Source: a bacterium (GTDB taxonomy: Bacteria; Cyanobacteriota; Vampirovibrionia; Gastranaerophilales; Gastranaerophilaceae). Taken from it: DNA of 52,926 nt. The stretch is from contig JAFUXT010000005.1 of NCBI GenBank assembly GCA_017470815.1, positions 1-52,926 of the forward strand. Direction: 5' to 3'. Of the stretch, positions 8,812 to 16,931 are shown in pieces. Each line of letters starts with the position of its first letter. The first letter of the stretch is position 1. The position numbers and the translations under genes were made by a program. Under the pieces are notes generated by a model that did no database searches, was not told the origin of the DNA, and saw only the letters and a program-made list of their open reading frames with translations.

Positions 8812-8835
8812 GTAACACAATAACAATTGTGTTAC
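8812..8835 (-). repeat. Recombination site D (inverted repeat, switch 2, gene-proximal end)
   Basis: GTAACACA, centre ATAACAAT (8820-8827), TGTGTTAC: the exact reverse complement of site C. It lies 34 bp before the start of the next gene. That gene's ribosome binding site (AAAGGA) is outside the segment, so inversion would alter transcription and not translation signals. Confidence 0.85.
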
Positions 8836-8869
8836 ATAAACAGATTACTAAAACAAAGAAAGGATTATT

Positions 8870-9217
8870 ATGGGTATTACTGTCGGTGATATTTATACAA
8901 GATTTCCACAATTTAAAGGCGAAGATATGGAAAAGCTTGTCGGGAGTTCAAATTTTAACGGCAGAACGGTAGTCTCGTTGAGTAAATTAGCATCATACAA
9001 CGGACAATACGCAAAAGATTTAAGCGTATTTGTTGCAGAAAAAGAAGGTGTTGATTACACAAAACTTTTGTCAGGAAGCAAAAGAGAAGAGACAACGAAA
9101 CTTGCAGGAATTAATGATGATAAGCAAGATTCACTTGCCTCAACAAATAAACCCCAAAATAATTCTATTCCTATGGGTGTGAGCGTTTTTAATATCCCAA
9201 AACCTGAGATGGGGTAG
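8870..9217 (+). CDS. Small protein of unknown function downstream of invertible segment 2
   Basis: 115 residues, starting MGITVGDIYTRFPQF, preceded by AAAGAAAGGA six bases before the ATG. I recognise no domain. The first 70 residues look folded and mixed alpha/beta; the last 40 are polar and low in complexity (Asn, Ser, Lys, Pro), with no signal peptide or membrane segment. It is the first gene after switch 2 and is followed after 126 bp by an EF-hand protease gene on the same strand with no obvious terminator between them, so both may be transcribed together. It could be a chaperone, inhibitor or substrate of the protease, but only its position suggests this. Confidence 0.7.
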   Translation: MGITVGDIYTRFPQFKGEDMEKLVGSSNFNGRTVVSLSKLASYNGQYAKDLSVFVAEKEGVDYTKLLSGSKREETTKLAGINDDKQDSLASTNKPQNNSIPMGVSVFNIPKPEMG

Positions 9218-9343
9218 CTGTAATTCGTCTTGCAATCCCAAAATCTATATAAACAAATAACACGATTAGCATTCGACTAAATACAACTAATAAGTGACTG
9301 TGCAAATCAAGCGAGAGATAAATTTTAAAATAAGGAGCAATAT

Positions 9344-10879
9344 ATGTTTAATTTAAATGCTTTATTGAAATTCATCAATGTTAATAACGATGGCTACATA
9401 CAAAAATCAGAAATTCAACAATTTTTAGGGACTCAAAAATCACCGAGTATTTTTAATGGTTATTTGAATTCAATATCAAATGATGTAGATAATAATACGT
9501 TCATAAACGATATGTTAAACATAATGCAAAAAGCAAAAGCAGAAAATAATCAAACACCTGAACTTGATTTTGCAGATGAAAATGTTGCAAACAAGTATGA
9601 ACAATTAGTTGCATCCGAAAATAGAGATAGTAATGGTTATTTTCCACATAGTAGTTGGGCTCCTGAGATAAAAGTTATTAAATCCATAGATGAAATACCA
9701 TTGGGCTCGCATAATGATATTAAAGATGCAAGAGGTTGTGATATTTCACAACTCGATTTATCCGAAGGTCAATTATTAAATTTATGTATTGATAAAACAA
9801 CCATTATGACACCTCAGCAGAAAGCCATTCTTGAACCTTATATGGAAAGCTGCAAAAATCCCGGTCTTGGCATTCGTCAATTGCATGAACAGGGATTTAC
9901 AGGAAAAGGTGTTAATATGGCAATTATAGACCAACCTTTAGGTATGCACCAAGAATATGCGGATAATCTTATTGGTCAAGTTCACGATATAAATGCCGAA
10001 GAGGTAGGTTGGAATGAGGCATCAATGCATGGAGCTGCGGTAACATCTATTGCCGTAGGGAAAAATATTGGTGTTGCACCAGATGCAGGGCTTCATTATT
10101 ACTCTGCTGTAATTATGTCAACCGACCCTGAGGATATAAAAGCATACAAAGAAAGAGTTCAACAAGAAATAGCAAAAAATAGTGATGATACTCATTATGT
10201 GGAATATTTACAGGGACAACTTAAGAATATAGAAGAACGTGGTGCTTGCTCTTCAAATCAACCGTATGTTGATGCTATTAATAAAGTTTTAGATGAAAAT
10301 GCAAAACTTCCTGAGAATGAACGAGTTTCTGTCATTTCAATCAGTTGGGGTTTTGATGAGTTCGCTCCGGGATATGAAGAACTGCAACAAGCATTACAAA
10401 GAGCAAAAGAACAGGGAGTATTTATTGTATCAACGGCACTTCAAGAACAATACGGAATGTCGACTTGTGGTGCAAATAGAAACCCGAAAGGTGACTTAGA
10501 AAATCCTGATAATTACGAAGCCGGAGCATTTTGGAAAGCCGGTTCTGAATCAGGGAATAGTTATATGGGTGATGCCGATAAATTATTGTTAGTTCCGATG
10601 GATCATAGAACTGTAGCCGATTTTACAGATGGAACTTCTTATCGTTATGAAGGAAATGATGGCGGAATGAGTTGGTCTACCCCATGGCTCGCAGGAATGT
10701 ATGTTCTTGCGAAACAAGCTGATCCGAATATTACACCTGATGATTTTTGGAAATACGCATTAGAAACCTCAAGTGAATGCAGAAATAACGATTCAGGAAC
10801 TTATGTTGGCAGAATGATAAATCCACAAGAATTAATACAAAAAATCCAAGAAAATATAACTATAAATAATGAAAAATAA
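9344..10879 (+). CDS. EF-hand subtilisin-like (S8 family) serine protease
   Basis: 511 residues with AAGGAG before the start. The N-terminus carries an EF-hand loop at 12-23 (N-x-N-x-D-G-x-I...E). The subtilase domain spans about 180-500: aspartate motif AIIDQP (D196), histidine motif MHGAAVTSIAVG (H229) and serine motif GGMSWSTPWLAG (S443), matching the D/H/S order of the S8 family although each motif departs from consensus (family H motif HGTHVAG, Ser motif GTSMATP). VISISWGF before the Ser motif fits the S8 core strand. No Sec signal peptide is visible, unusual for a subtilase, so export (if any) uses another route or the enzyme works inside the cell. The EF-hand links it to the EF-hand giant protein at 756; both lie behind predicted invertible promoters. 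Calcium control of activity is inference. Confidence 0.85.
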   Translation: MFNLNALLKFINVNNDGYIQKSEIQQFLGTQKSPSIFNGYLNSISNDVDNNTFINDMLNIMQKAKAENNQTPELDFADENVANKYEQLVASENRDSNGYFPHSSWAPEIKVIKSIDEIPLGSHNDIKDARGCDISQLDLSEGQLLNLCIDKTTIMTPQQKAILEPYMESCKNPGLGIRQLHEQGFTGKGVNMAIIDQPLGMHQEYADNLIGQVHDINAEEVGWNEASMHGAAVTSIAVGKNIGVAPDAGLHYYSAVIMSTDPEDIKAYKERVQQEIAKNSDDTHYVEYLQGQLKNIEERGACSSNQPYVDAINKVLDENAKLPENERVSVISISWGFDEFAPGYEELQQALQRAKEQGVFIVSTALQEQYGMSTCGANRNPKGDLENPDNYEAGAFWKAGSESGNSYMGDADKLLLVPMDHRTVADFTDGTSYRYEGNDGGMSWSTPWLAGMYVLAKQADPNITPDDFWKYALETSSECRNNDSGTYVGRMINPQELIQKIQENITINNEK

Positions 10880-10890
10880 AATTTTTATAT

Positions 10891-11307
10891 TTATATATCA
10901 ACTTTATAACCAAATCTTTGTCTGAATTTTTGCAGAGCAACTTCAACAAAAACTTTTTTATCTTCTGTAAGTTTTTTGTAATATCGTTCTGTGCGTTTTG
11001 GACAATCCTTTATCACCCAATTTCCACTTTTTTTAAGCTCTTTTATTGGGTATTCTGATTTATAATATTCGAGCATATCATCATCTACATAAGCAAAAAT
11101 CATTAATAAATTTTTTCGATCTATATCTGTATATTTGCTGCATATAAAATTGAAAAACTCCATTTTCTTTTGTTTTAATTCTTTTGCAGAAATATTATCA
11201 ATATTATATAATAGTGTTTCAAGATGTTCTTTGTCACGTCTTAACTCGTAGCCTTGCTCATCATTATTATTTTTGTTTCTTATTTGGTAAAAATAATAGT
11301 TATACAT
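10891..11307 (-). CDS. Hypothetical charged protein
   Basis: 138 residues, Lys/Glu/Tyr-rich and mostly helical in appearance, with AAGGATTTTGA directly before the ATG. No domain recognised, and no signal peptide or membrane segment. It converges on the protease gene with only 11 bp between the stops. A stem-loop (11371-11392) followed on this strand by a T-rich stretch lies upstream of its start and would insulate it from leftward transcription. It may be an accessory gene of the same island; nothing in the sequence defines its function. Confidence 0.65.
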   Translation of the reverse strand: MYNYYFYQIRNKNNNDEQGYELRRDKEHLETLLYNIDNISAKELKQKKMEFFNFICSKYTDIDRKNLLMIFAYVDDDMLEYYKSEYPIKELKKSGNWVIKDCPKRTERYYKKLTEDKKVFVEVALQKFRQRFGYKVDI

Positions 11308-11370
11308 TCAAAATCCTTTTTTAAATAATCTACTTTAATTATACAAAAATAATAAAAAAATAATCGAAAA

Positions 11371-11392
11371 AGTCGGGGAAATTTCCCCGACT
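11371..11392 (-). terminator. Stem-loop, terminator-like on the minus strand
   Basis: AGTCGGGG-AAATTT-CCCCGACT, an 8-bp perfect stem. On the minus strand it is followed by TTTTTCGATTATTTTTTT; on the plus strand no T-run follows. Confidence 0.5.
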
Positions 11393-11492
11393 AATTTGAC
11401 ATTATTTTTGTATTTCTAAAAAGAACGTTGCCGAAAATCTCAAACTGTCTGTCCGATTATCTCAAACTGAGTGTCCTTTTACAAGGACACTT

Positions 11493-11569
11493 GGTCGGAA
11501 GTGTTTAGTGTCATTGCGAGCCTGTAAAGGCGAAGCAATCCCGCTTTTGCCGATTTTGCGAGGTCGGAA
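11493..11569 (+). repeat. 77-bp direct repeat, copy 1
   Basis: Identical over 77 bp to 12580-12656. The core contains GTCATTGCGAGCC...GGCGAAGCAATCC, an inverted-repeat word of a type common between genes in many bacteria. Both copies are preceded by a hairpin ending in GGACA and followed by ATGTCC...TGTCCGATTT, so the similarity extends beyond the exact part. Confidence 0.85.
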
Positions 11570-11780
11570 GTTGCTTGACACAAAATGTCCAGAATGTCCG
11601 ATTTATGTTACAAAAATGTCCGCTCATTTGCACTTTTTGTTCAATTATTTGCACTCATAAGTATAAATAGACAGTTAAAATTGAAAAGATAATTTGTTCA
11701 ATACTAACTGATAATTAATTTATAGTAAGTTTATAATATTTTTGTTATTATCAAATTAACAAAAGGTATAATTTGATTAT

Positions 11781-12434
11781 ATGAACTATAAAGTTATAGA
11801 CAGAGAAGCATACTATCGAAAGGGAGTGTTCCGCCATTTCTCTGAAGATTGCAAGTGTTCAACATCCATGACCGCAAGAATTGATGTTACTAATCTTGTT
11901 AATTATTCCAAAGAATCAGGAACAAAGTTCTATATTAACTTCCTTTATATTTTATCTAAGGTACTTAATTCTCGTGAGGATTACAGGATGGGATATCTTT
12001 ACCAAACTGATGAACTAATCTGTTATGATGTAATCAATCCCACACAATACGTTTTTCATGAAGATACTGAAACTTGTACTCCTGTTTATACAAAATATGA
12101 TAATGATTATGAAAAGTTCTATGACAAGGCTTTAAGCGATATTGAAAATGCTAAAAAGACAAGAGAATATATGCTTGATATGGCAAACCATCCTAATTGG
12201 TTTGATGCATCATTTATACCTTGGCTCTCTTATGATGCTCTAAATATCGAATTACCTGACGGCCATTTGTTTTTTGCTCCAATTATTAATTGGGGAAAAT
12301 ACAGAGAAGAAAATGGAAAACTTGTTATGCCTGTAAGTGTTCGTTTGAATCATGCAATTGCAGATGGATATTTAGTTGCTAAGGTTTTTTGCCTCTTGGA
12401 GCAGGAAATTAATTTGTTTGTTAAAGGTTCATAA
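11781..12434 (+). CDS. Chloramphenicol acetyltransferase-like protein (CatA family)
   Basis: 217 residues, the normal length of trimeric CatA enzymes, which transfer acetyl from acetyl-CoA to chloramphenicol. The catalytic motif HHAxxDG is present as NHAIADGYL (H191, D195), and FDASFIPWLSYDALNI (141-156) matches the family's SxNPWxSF segment. The first His of the usual HH pair is Asn; the catalytic second His is kept. Family members also include streptogramin-unrelated CatA homologues without proven resistance activity, so drug resistance is likely but not certain. Identical 77-bp direct repeats 1,087 bp apart flank the gene, with no neighbour sharing its operon, which suggests movement as a cassette or homologous recombination between the repeats. 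The ribosome binding site is weak. Confidence 0.85.
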   Translation: MNYKVIDREAYYRKGVFRHFSEDCKCSTSMTARIDVTNLVNYSKESGTKFYINFLYILSKVLNSREDYRMGYLYQTDELICYDVINPTQYVFHEDTETCTPVYTKYDNDYEKFYDKALSDIENAKKTREYMLDMANHPNWFDASFIPWLSYDALNIELPDGHLFFAPIINWGKYREENGKLVMPVSVRLNHAIADGYLVAKVFCLLEQEINLFVKGS

Positions 12435-12843
12435 AGACATAACAAACTTTTTGCAGTTAATTTTAATTATTAAGTTTTGTTTTGGTAAGTGTGTAGGGTG
12501 CAATTTTTTGCACCACAATAATTATCAAAATCTTTGTTCTTTCTTCTCAAACCGACTGTTCTTTTATAACAGGACATTCGGTCGGAAGTGTTTAGTGTCA
12601 TTGCGAGCCTGTAAAGGCGAAGCAATCCCGCTTTTGCCGATTTTGCGAGGTCGGAAAGTGGTTGAGTTGAAATGTCCGAAATGTCCGATTTTGAGAACAA
12701 AAAAGTTTACTTTTTGCACTATTATTGCACACTTTTACACATAATTACATTCAAGAGTTGTTGACGGGTTGAAACCAGTCCAATTTCCTGTTTAAAGATT
12801 GAACATGCAAAATGCAACTTTCCCAATTGCATATTGGTAAAAC
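12435..12843. other. Intergenic repeat region after the acetyltransferase gene
   Basis: 409 bp with the second 77-bp repeat and its flanking hairpin (12558-12575, ACTGTTC...GGACA type). The rest, up to the convergent minus-strand gene at 12844, shows nothing recognisable. Short open frames here fall within the repeat and look spurious. Confidence 0.55.
12580..12656 (+). repeat. 77-bp direct repeat, copy 2
   Basis: Identical to 11493-11569 and in the same orientation, so the two copies flank the CatA-like gene. Recombination between them would remove it as a circle. Confidence 0.85.
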
Positions 12844-13662
12844 TTACTCATAAACCTTATTTCCGATTTGAACCTTTGTAACATACATTGTTTCACAGGC
12901 ACCAAAGCCTCTGCTTGTTCTGTCCGTATCAGTTCGGGAAAGACTTGTTTTATACATATAAATCTTATTCTCCCGTGTATCTTTTGCAGTCATATCTACA
13001 AGTTCACCCTCAAGTTTGAAATCCTGATAATCACGAAGTTTTAACATTGCAGCCATTATATTACGGTTTGCAGGAATTATATGAGTATGAGAAAGATGTG
13101 AAATTATATATTCTTCCGAATACGGAATATCACTGCGCCAACTCCAATTCAGCCGTCTTGCACCGGTCAATTGAACCTTTTCACTGTAAACTTTTACATA
13201 CTTTTTCAAAAGTTTTTTGTCTGCAAGTTTACCCCACGCTGTTCCCAAATCATATAACGCAGCACTGTCAAAGAATTTTGAAATAAAAAGAAAATCATGG
13301 TTATAAGCAATAACTTTGCCTGAAATTACATAATGCGCCTGAGGGGTTATCTCCATTGTACCTTTGTTTATCAAAGAATGATAAACAAATCTTTTCTTCT
13401 TCTTTTCTTCCTCGGTATAATTCGTCTGAATGGGCTCTTTTGCAACATCAATATACTCTTTTGTATAACGGGTTGGAATTGCTATCCCAAACTTTGCCCA
13501 ATAAATAATCGTTCCTCTAAACAAAAATAACAATAAAATTAGCGCAATTATAATATTGCGTTTCACCTTTTTGTTATGCAATTCAACATCTGCCTGAAGT
13601 TTTGCATCTATCTCCGCTTCGGTAAAATCACGAAAAGTCCTGTTATCTATCTCACCATCCAT
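12844..13662 (-). CDS. Membrane-anchored protein of unknown function
   Basis: 272 residues. A cytoplasmic charged head (1-35) is followed by one membrane segment (about 36-56, NIIIALILLLFLFRGTIIYWA), and the remaining 215 residues would lie outside the inner membrane. The soluble part reads as one domain with HYVISGKVIAYNHDFLF, the SHTHIIPANR segment and a C-terminal strand-rich part ending in KVQIGNKVYE. I cannot assign it to a family with confidence. It is divergent from the membrane-anchored PHP phosphoesterase at 13760, with 97 bp between the starts. Confidence 0.75.
   Translation of the reverse strand: MDGEIDNRTFRDFTEAEIDAKLQADVELHNKKVKRNIIIALILLLFLFRGTIIYWAKFGIAIPTRYTKEYIDVAKEPIQTNYTEEEKKKKRFVYHSLINKGTMEITPQAHYVISGKVIAYNHDFLFISKFFDSAALYDLGTAWGKLADKKLLKKYVKVYSEKVQLTGARRLNWSWRSDIPYSEEYIISHLSHTHIIPANRNIMAAMLKLRDYQDFKLEGELVDMTAKDTRENKIYMYKTSLSRTDTDRTSRGFGACETMYVTKVQIGNKVYE
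12897..12898 (-). other. No separate feature; marker for single Cys in the soluble domain
   Basis: The soluble domain of the preceding gene has one Cys near its C-terminus (GACETM), so it cannot form an internal disulfide. Recorded as a small annotation note only. Confidence 0.3.
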
Positions 13663-13718
13663 TTTTATATAATAACTTTTTTGATGTAAATTAGCAAATA
13701 ATAATGAATTGTAACGAA

Positions 13719-13747
13719 TTTACATATATTTCCCGAAATGTTAAAAT
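13719..13747 (+). promoter_or_regulatory. Promoter of the PHP phosphoesterase gene
   Basis: TTTACA (13719-13724), 17-base spacer, TAAAAT (13742-13747); the ATG is at 13760, so the leader is very short. Confidence 0.6.
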
Positions 13748-13759
13748 AATAAAAGAATT

Positions 13760-14731
13760 ATGAAAAGAAATTTTGTAAAAATAATCATATTATTCTTTGT
13801 ACTCATAATGACAGGTTTATGCATTTATGTCGATACATACAGATACCACATTGATAAACCAATGCAGGATATTGAGTACAAAAAATCTATTATCAGAGAT
13901 TCAAAGAATATCAAATATAACCTTGAAGCACTTCGTCCTCTTATGGGTCCTGAAGAACTAACTAAATTTATAAAAGATAACGATAATAATCCTCAAATTT
14001 ATACTCCCAGCAAAGAAAATATTAATTCCGGAAAATATAGAGCCAATCTTCACATGCATACAACAATGTCTGACGGAGAACAGACAGTTGAATATCGAAT
14101 GAATGAAGCACAAAATTATGCACAAAATCATATAAAAGACGGCTATTTAGTTATTGCCATAACTGATCATAATACCGTTTTAGGAGCAAAAGAAGTTATT
14201 AAAGTTTTGGAACAAAATCCAAAAAAATATAAAAATATTAAAGTTATCGCCGGAATTGAAATTAACAGTATATACTATACAAGTCATGTTTCTCCAAGGC
14301 CAATAGATATTCACATATTATTATGGGCAATAAATCCTTATGACAAATTTCTTGAAACTGAATTTTATAAGAAAGATTACAACGATAAATGGAATATAAA
14401 AATTCCAATCAAAGATTTTAATGAAGTAATCAGTAATATGGCTCCGTACGGAATTGTCGGCATTGCACATCCGACAAGATATAATGAAGATTTAGGCAAT
14501 AAAAAATATCCATACATAACAGAACTTTTTACGCAATATAAAAGTCTTATTGGAAAAGTTAAGTTTACGGAAGCATATTATCAGTCATACAAACAAACCC
14601 AAACAGGACCATTATTGGGAAATGAATATGATAAATATATTAATTACATCAATTCCGAAGCAAAAAGACTCGGTATAATCAGAACAGGTTCAACCGATGC
14701 TCACGGAAAGACAATATTCGGCTACAAATAA
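13760..14731 (+). CDS. Membrane-anchored PHP-domain metal-dependent phosphoesterase
   Basis: 323 residues. An N-terminal signal anchor (about 7-24) precedes a PHP domain from about 94 to the end. Metal-binding motifs are all present: HMHTTMSDG (H98, H100, D105), ITDHN (D136, H137), GIEIN (E167), GIAHP, and GSTDAHG close to the C-terminus. PHP enzymes hydrolyse phosphoesters with two or three metal ions. The anchor places this one outside the inner membrane facing the periplasm, unlike polymerase-associated or histidinol-phosphate PHP proteins. The substrate is unknown. The gene ends 2 bp from the convergent gene at 14734, so no terminator fits between them. Confidence 0.85.
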   Translation: MKRNFVKIIILFFVLIMTGLCIYVDTYRYHIDKPMQDIEYKKSIIRDSKNIKYNLEALRPLMGPEELTKFIKDNDNNPQIYTPSKENINSGKYRANLHMHTTMSDGEQTVEYRMNEAQNYAQNHIKDGYLVIAITDHNTVLGAKEVIKVLEQNPKKYKNIKVIAGIEINSIYYTSHVSPRPIDIHILLWAINPYDKFLETEFYKKDYNDKWNIKIPIKDFNEVISNMAPYGIVGIAHPTRYNEDLGNKKYPYITELFTQYKSLIGKVKFTEAYYQSYKQTQTGPLLGNEYDKYINYINSEAKRLGIIRTGSTDAHGKTIFGYK

Positions 14732-14733
14732 TT

Positions 14734-15399
14734 TTATTCTTTTACAAATTGAATACAATCACCATCTGCAAGTTTGATTTTTTTAAAACTTTTTTCAAGA
14801 GTTTCTTTTGATAAAATGTCATATTCTTTATAATCAGTCAAAGGACGAAACATTGAACGGATAGTCCATGTATCATCTTTTAACGAATAGTGCAAATCGC
14901 TTTCCGAATACGGAAAAATATGCTCCCTAAAAACAGTTATGTTTTTAATTCTTTTACTTAACCCCTCTAAAATTTTATCAAATATAGGAATAGAATAAGG
15001 CGAAAATTTCAATTTTTTACTCCCTAACAACAATGCTCTGTCAGGATTTGGGACAAGTTCAAATATTGCATCAAGCATATCATCTGTCCGCTGGGAATTT
15101 TCAAGATTATCGTAAAAATGAAATCCTGCACATTTACCTGTCTTAAAATCAATCACTCCGCCTGCACTGCAAGTACGAACCTCATCAGTATAAAATTCGT
15201 CTGATTTTACCACATCGAAACGAGGAAATTTTTTAACCTCTCCGCCAAAAGCCCTTGCAAATTCATAATCCCACAACTCATGTTTTGTCGGCTGATAAAT
15301 CTTTTTAAAATCCACATAAGCACCATGCCTGAACTTTTCAAACGATTTTGAATCCACAAAATTTATTCTTGATGTAAAAGATATTTTATCAACTGTCAT
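14734..15399 (-). CDS. Hypothetical protein with N-terminal ISF motif
   Basis: 221 residues beginning MTVDKISFTSRINF. The N-terminal I-S-F motif recurs in otherwise unrelated small proteins of this window (23890, 33168, 45610). The rest is a mixed alpha/beta soluble protein with RTCSAGGVIDF near the middle; no family recognised. No Sec signal peptide or membrane segment. It is monocistronic and converges on the PHP gene. Confidence 0.7.
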   Translation of the reverse strand: MTVDKISFTSRINFVDSKSFEKFRHGAYVDFKKIYQPTKHELWDYEFARAFGGEVKKFPRFDVVKSDEFYTDEVRTCSAGGVIDFKTGKCAGFHFYDNLENSQRTDDMLDAIFELVPNPDRALLLGSKKLKFSPYSIPIFDKILEGLSKRIKNITVFREHIFPYSESDLHYSLKDDTWTIRSMFRPLTDYKEYDILSKETLEKSFKKIKLADGDCIQFVKE

Positions 15400-15591
15400 A
15401 TTTTATACAAAACCCGTAAAAAATATTTTTGCAGTGAGTAAATATTGCCATCAACTTTGCGTGTTATTTTGTCCTGTTAATGTCATTTGGTTAAATCTAA
15501 TACGAAAGCAAAAGGAGCATAACTTATCAACAATAGTAGAAAAATTGTTCTTTTAAAAGATATAAATTAATTTTTATACTATAATTTAATC

Positions 15592-16227
15592 ATGGAAGAA
15601 AACAGGGCAATATATTGTGATTTTGACGGAACGATTACCAAATCTGATGCGGTAAACACATTCTTTGAACTCTACACCGGCGACAAATGGCTTGAATCCG
15701 AAAAACTTTGGATAGATGGTAAAATTTCGTCTATGGAAAATGCCATTATTCAGGTGGGACTTTTGCCGGAAATTACCCCGAAACAACTCAACGATTACAT
15801 TGAAAATATTGAAATCGACCAAACTTTTTTGGATTTTATAAAATATATAAAAGAAAAAAATATTAAATTTACTATTTTAAGTGACGGGTTTGACATTTTT
15901 ATCCACAAAACACTTGAACGGTTAAACCTCAAAGATATTCCTGTTTTTGCAAACCATTTGGTTTATGAAAACAACAAATTTAAAATAGAATTTCCGTATC
16001 ACAACCCAAATTGCGATAAAAAAGCAGGGATGTGCAAATGTGACAAAGTTAAAGAAAGTCAATTTTGTTACATAGGCGACGGGACAAGTGATTTGTGTAT
16101 CGCAAGCAAAGCAGATATTCTTTTTGCAACAAAAAATTTACATAAATATTGTGAAAAAAATGTAATAAAACATCACTATTTTGAAACTTTTAGTAGTATT
16201 ATAGAAAAGTTGGAAGAAGGGGTATAA
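15592..16227 (+). CDS. HAD-superfamily phosphatase, MtnX/SerB-like
   Basis: 211 residues. The nucleophile motif is DFDGT (D10, D12), motif II is TILSDGF, and the Mg-binding motif is CYIGDGTSDL (about 160-169). Insert and length fit the MtnX/SerB-like HAD-IB branch that dephosphorylates small metabolites (2-hydroxy-3-keto-5-methylthiopentenyl-1-phosphate for MtnX, phosphoserine for SerB). A CDKKAGMCKCDK segment with three Cys precedes motif III, as in some MtnX-like proteins. Substrate cannot be fixed from sequence. It ends one base before the next gene, and the three genes 15592-17672 form a tight operon. Confidence 0.85.
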   Translation: MEENRAIYCDFDGTITKSDAVNTFFELYTGDKWLESEKLWIDGKISSMENAIIQVGLLPEITPKQLNDYIENIEIDQTFLDFIKYIKEKNIKFTILSDGFDIFIHKTLERLNLKDIPVFANHLVYENNKFKIEFPYHNPNCDKKAGMCKCDKVKESQFCYIGDGTSDLCIASKADILFATKNLHKYCEKNVIKHHYFETFSSIIEKLEEGV

Positions 16228-16228
16228 A

Positions 16229-16930
16229 ATGAAAAAAATATTGTTTATTATAGGACTTGTTTTAATGATGGTGGTATCAGTTGCAAAACCGTCTTATGCA
16301 TGGGATGTAAAAACAACAGACGAACTTCAGACAAGAATGAACGAAGTCGGATTTAAAATTTTGAATACAAACCGTATTGAAAAAAGACTTATATTTATGG
16401 CAATAAACAGAGTTTACACGAGAGATATATGGACGGATGTGAGTTCTGTAAACAGAATAGTTTGGGTAAAACCGACAGTATTGCCATACATTGATGATGA
16501 TAATGAACTTGCCGCAATTTTAAGCCATTCAATTGCGCATGGTGTTGATACTTATGAAGGAGCGTTAAGAGGTTATGTTTCCATTTTAAACTATTGGGTA
16601 GCACCAAACAAATATGACCTCAAAGCAGATAAGTCGGCAGTAGATTTTATGGTTAATGCAGGGTATAATCCGCTTGCATTAATTACTATTTTAAATAAAA
16701 TAGGTAAACAATACAGATTTGACGCATTTTCAAACCATACACTTGTATCACGCCGCATGATGCTTATTTATGAATATATCTACACAAAATATCCGTCAAT
16801 TCTTGTTGAAAACGAGTACAAAGATAATATTTACTATCAAAACTTTTTACTTACATCAAGAAAAAATCGTATGTTACTGTTAGAAAAGGTAAAATCAGGT
16901 TACACAAGAAGAATAAATTACAAATACTAA
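16229..16930 (+). CDS. Exported M48-like protein lacking the catalytic residues (pseudopeptidase)
   Basis: 233 residues with a Sec signal peptide (about 1-24, ending PSYAW). DDDNELAAILSHSIAH (89-104) aligns with the M48 motif DEAELAAVLAHEIGH: both zinc His are kept (H100, H104), but the catalytic Glu is Ser101. The downstream third-ligand motif, usually EAD, reads KADKSAVDFMVNAGYNP, so the Glu is Lys132. The fold signature AGYNPLA is intact. It therefore looks like a periplasmic M48 (HtpX/BepA/LoiP-like) relative that no longer hydrolyses peptides and may act as a binding or scaffold protein. It sits in an operon between the HAD phosphatase and another exported protein. Confidence 0.8.
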   Translation: MKKILFIIGLVLMMVVSVAKPSYAWDVKTTDELQTRMNEVGFKILNTNRIEKRLIFMAINRVYTRDIWTDVSSVNRIVWVKPTVLPYIDDDNELAAILSHSIAHGVDTYEGALRGYVSILNYWVAPNKYDLKADKSAVDFMVNAGYNPLALITILNKIGKQYRFDAFSNHTLVSRRMMLIYEYIYTKYPSILVENEYKDNIYYQNFLLTSRKNRMLLLEKVKSGYTRRINYKY

Positions 16931-16931
16931 T

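Larger units (their letters stand above)
11308..11780. other. Intergenic repeat region before the acetyltransferase gene
   Basis: 473 bp without a gene. It holds the 11371-11392 stem-loop, a perfect hairpin GTGTCCTT...AAGGACAC (11471-11490), the 77-bp repeat copy 1 and several scattered TGTCCG/TGTCC words. The 130 bp before the acetyltransferase start are AT-rich, with TATAAT at about 11730-11736 and only a weak -35 (TGATAA) 17 bases ahead of it. Confidence 0.6.

Noticed and set aside
11400..12700. CRISPR-like or IS-like structure around the CatA gene
   Set aside because: Only two repeats, no regular spacers, no transposase, and the repeats are direct, not terminal inverted.
12376..12744. 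122-codon ORF overlapping the end of the CatA-like gene
   Set aside because: Overlaps a real gene in another frame and continues through the 77-bp repeat; Cys/Phe-rich translation is not protein-like.
12897..12898. Single-Cys note listed under features
   Set aside because: Not a separate genomic feature; kept only as a low-confidence note and can be ignored.
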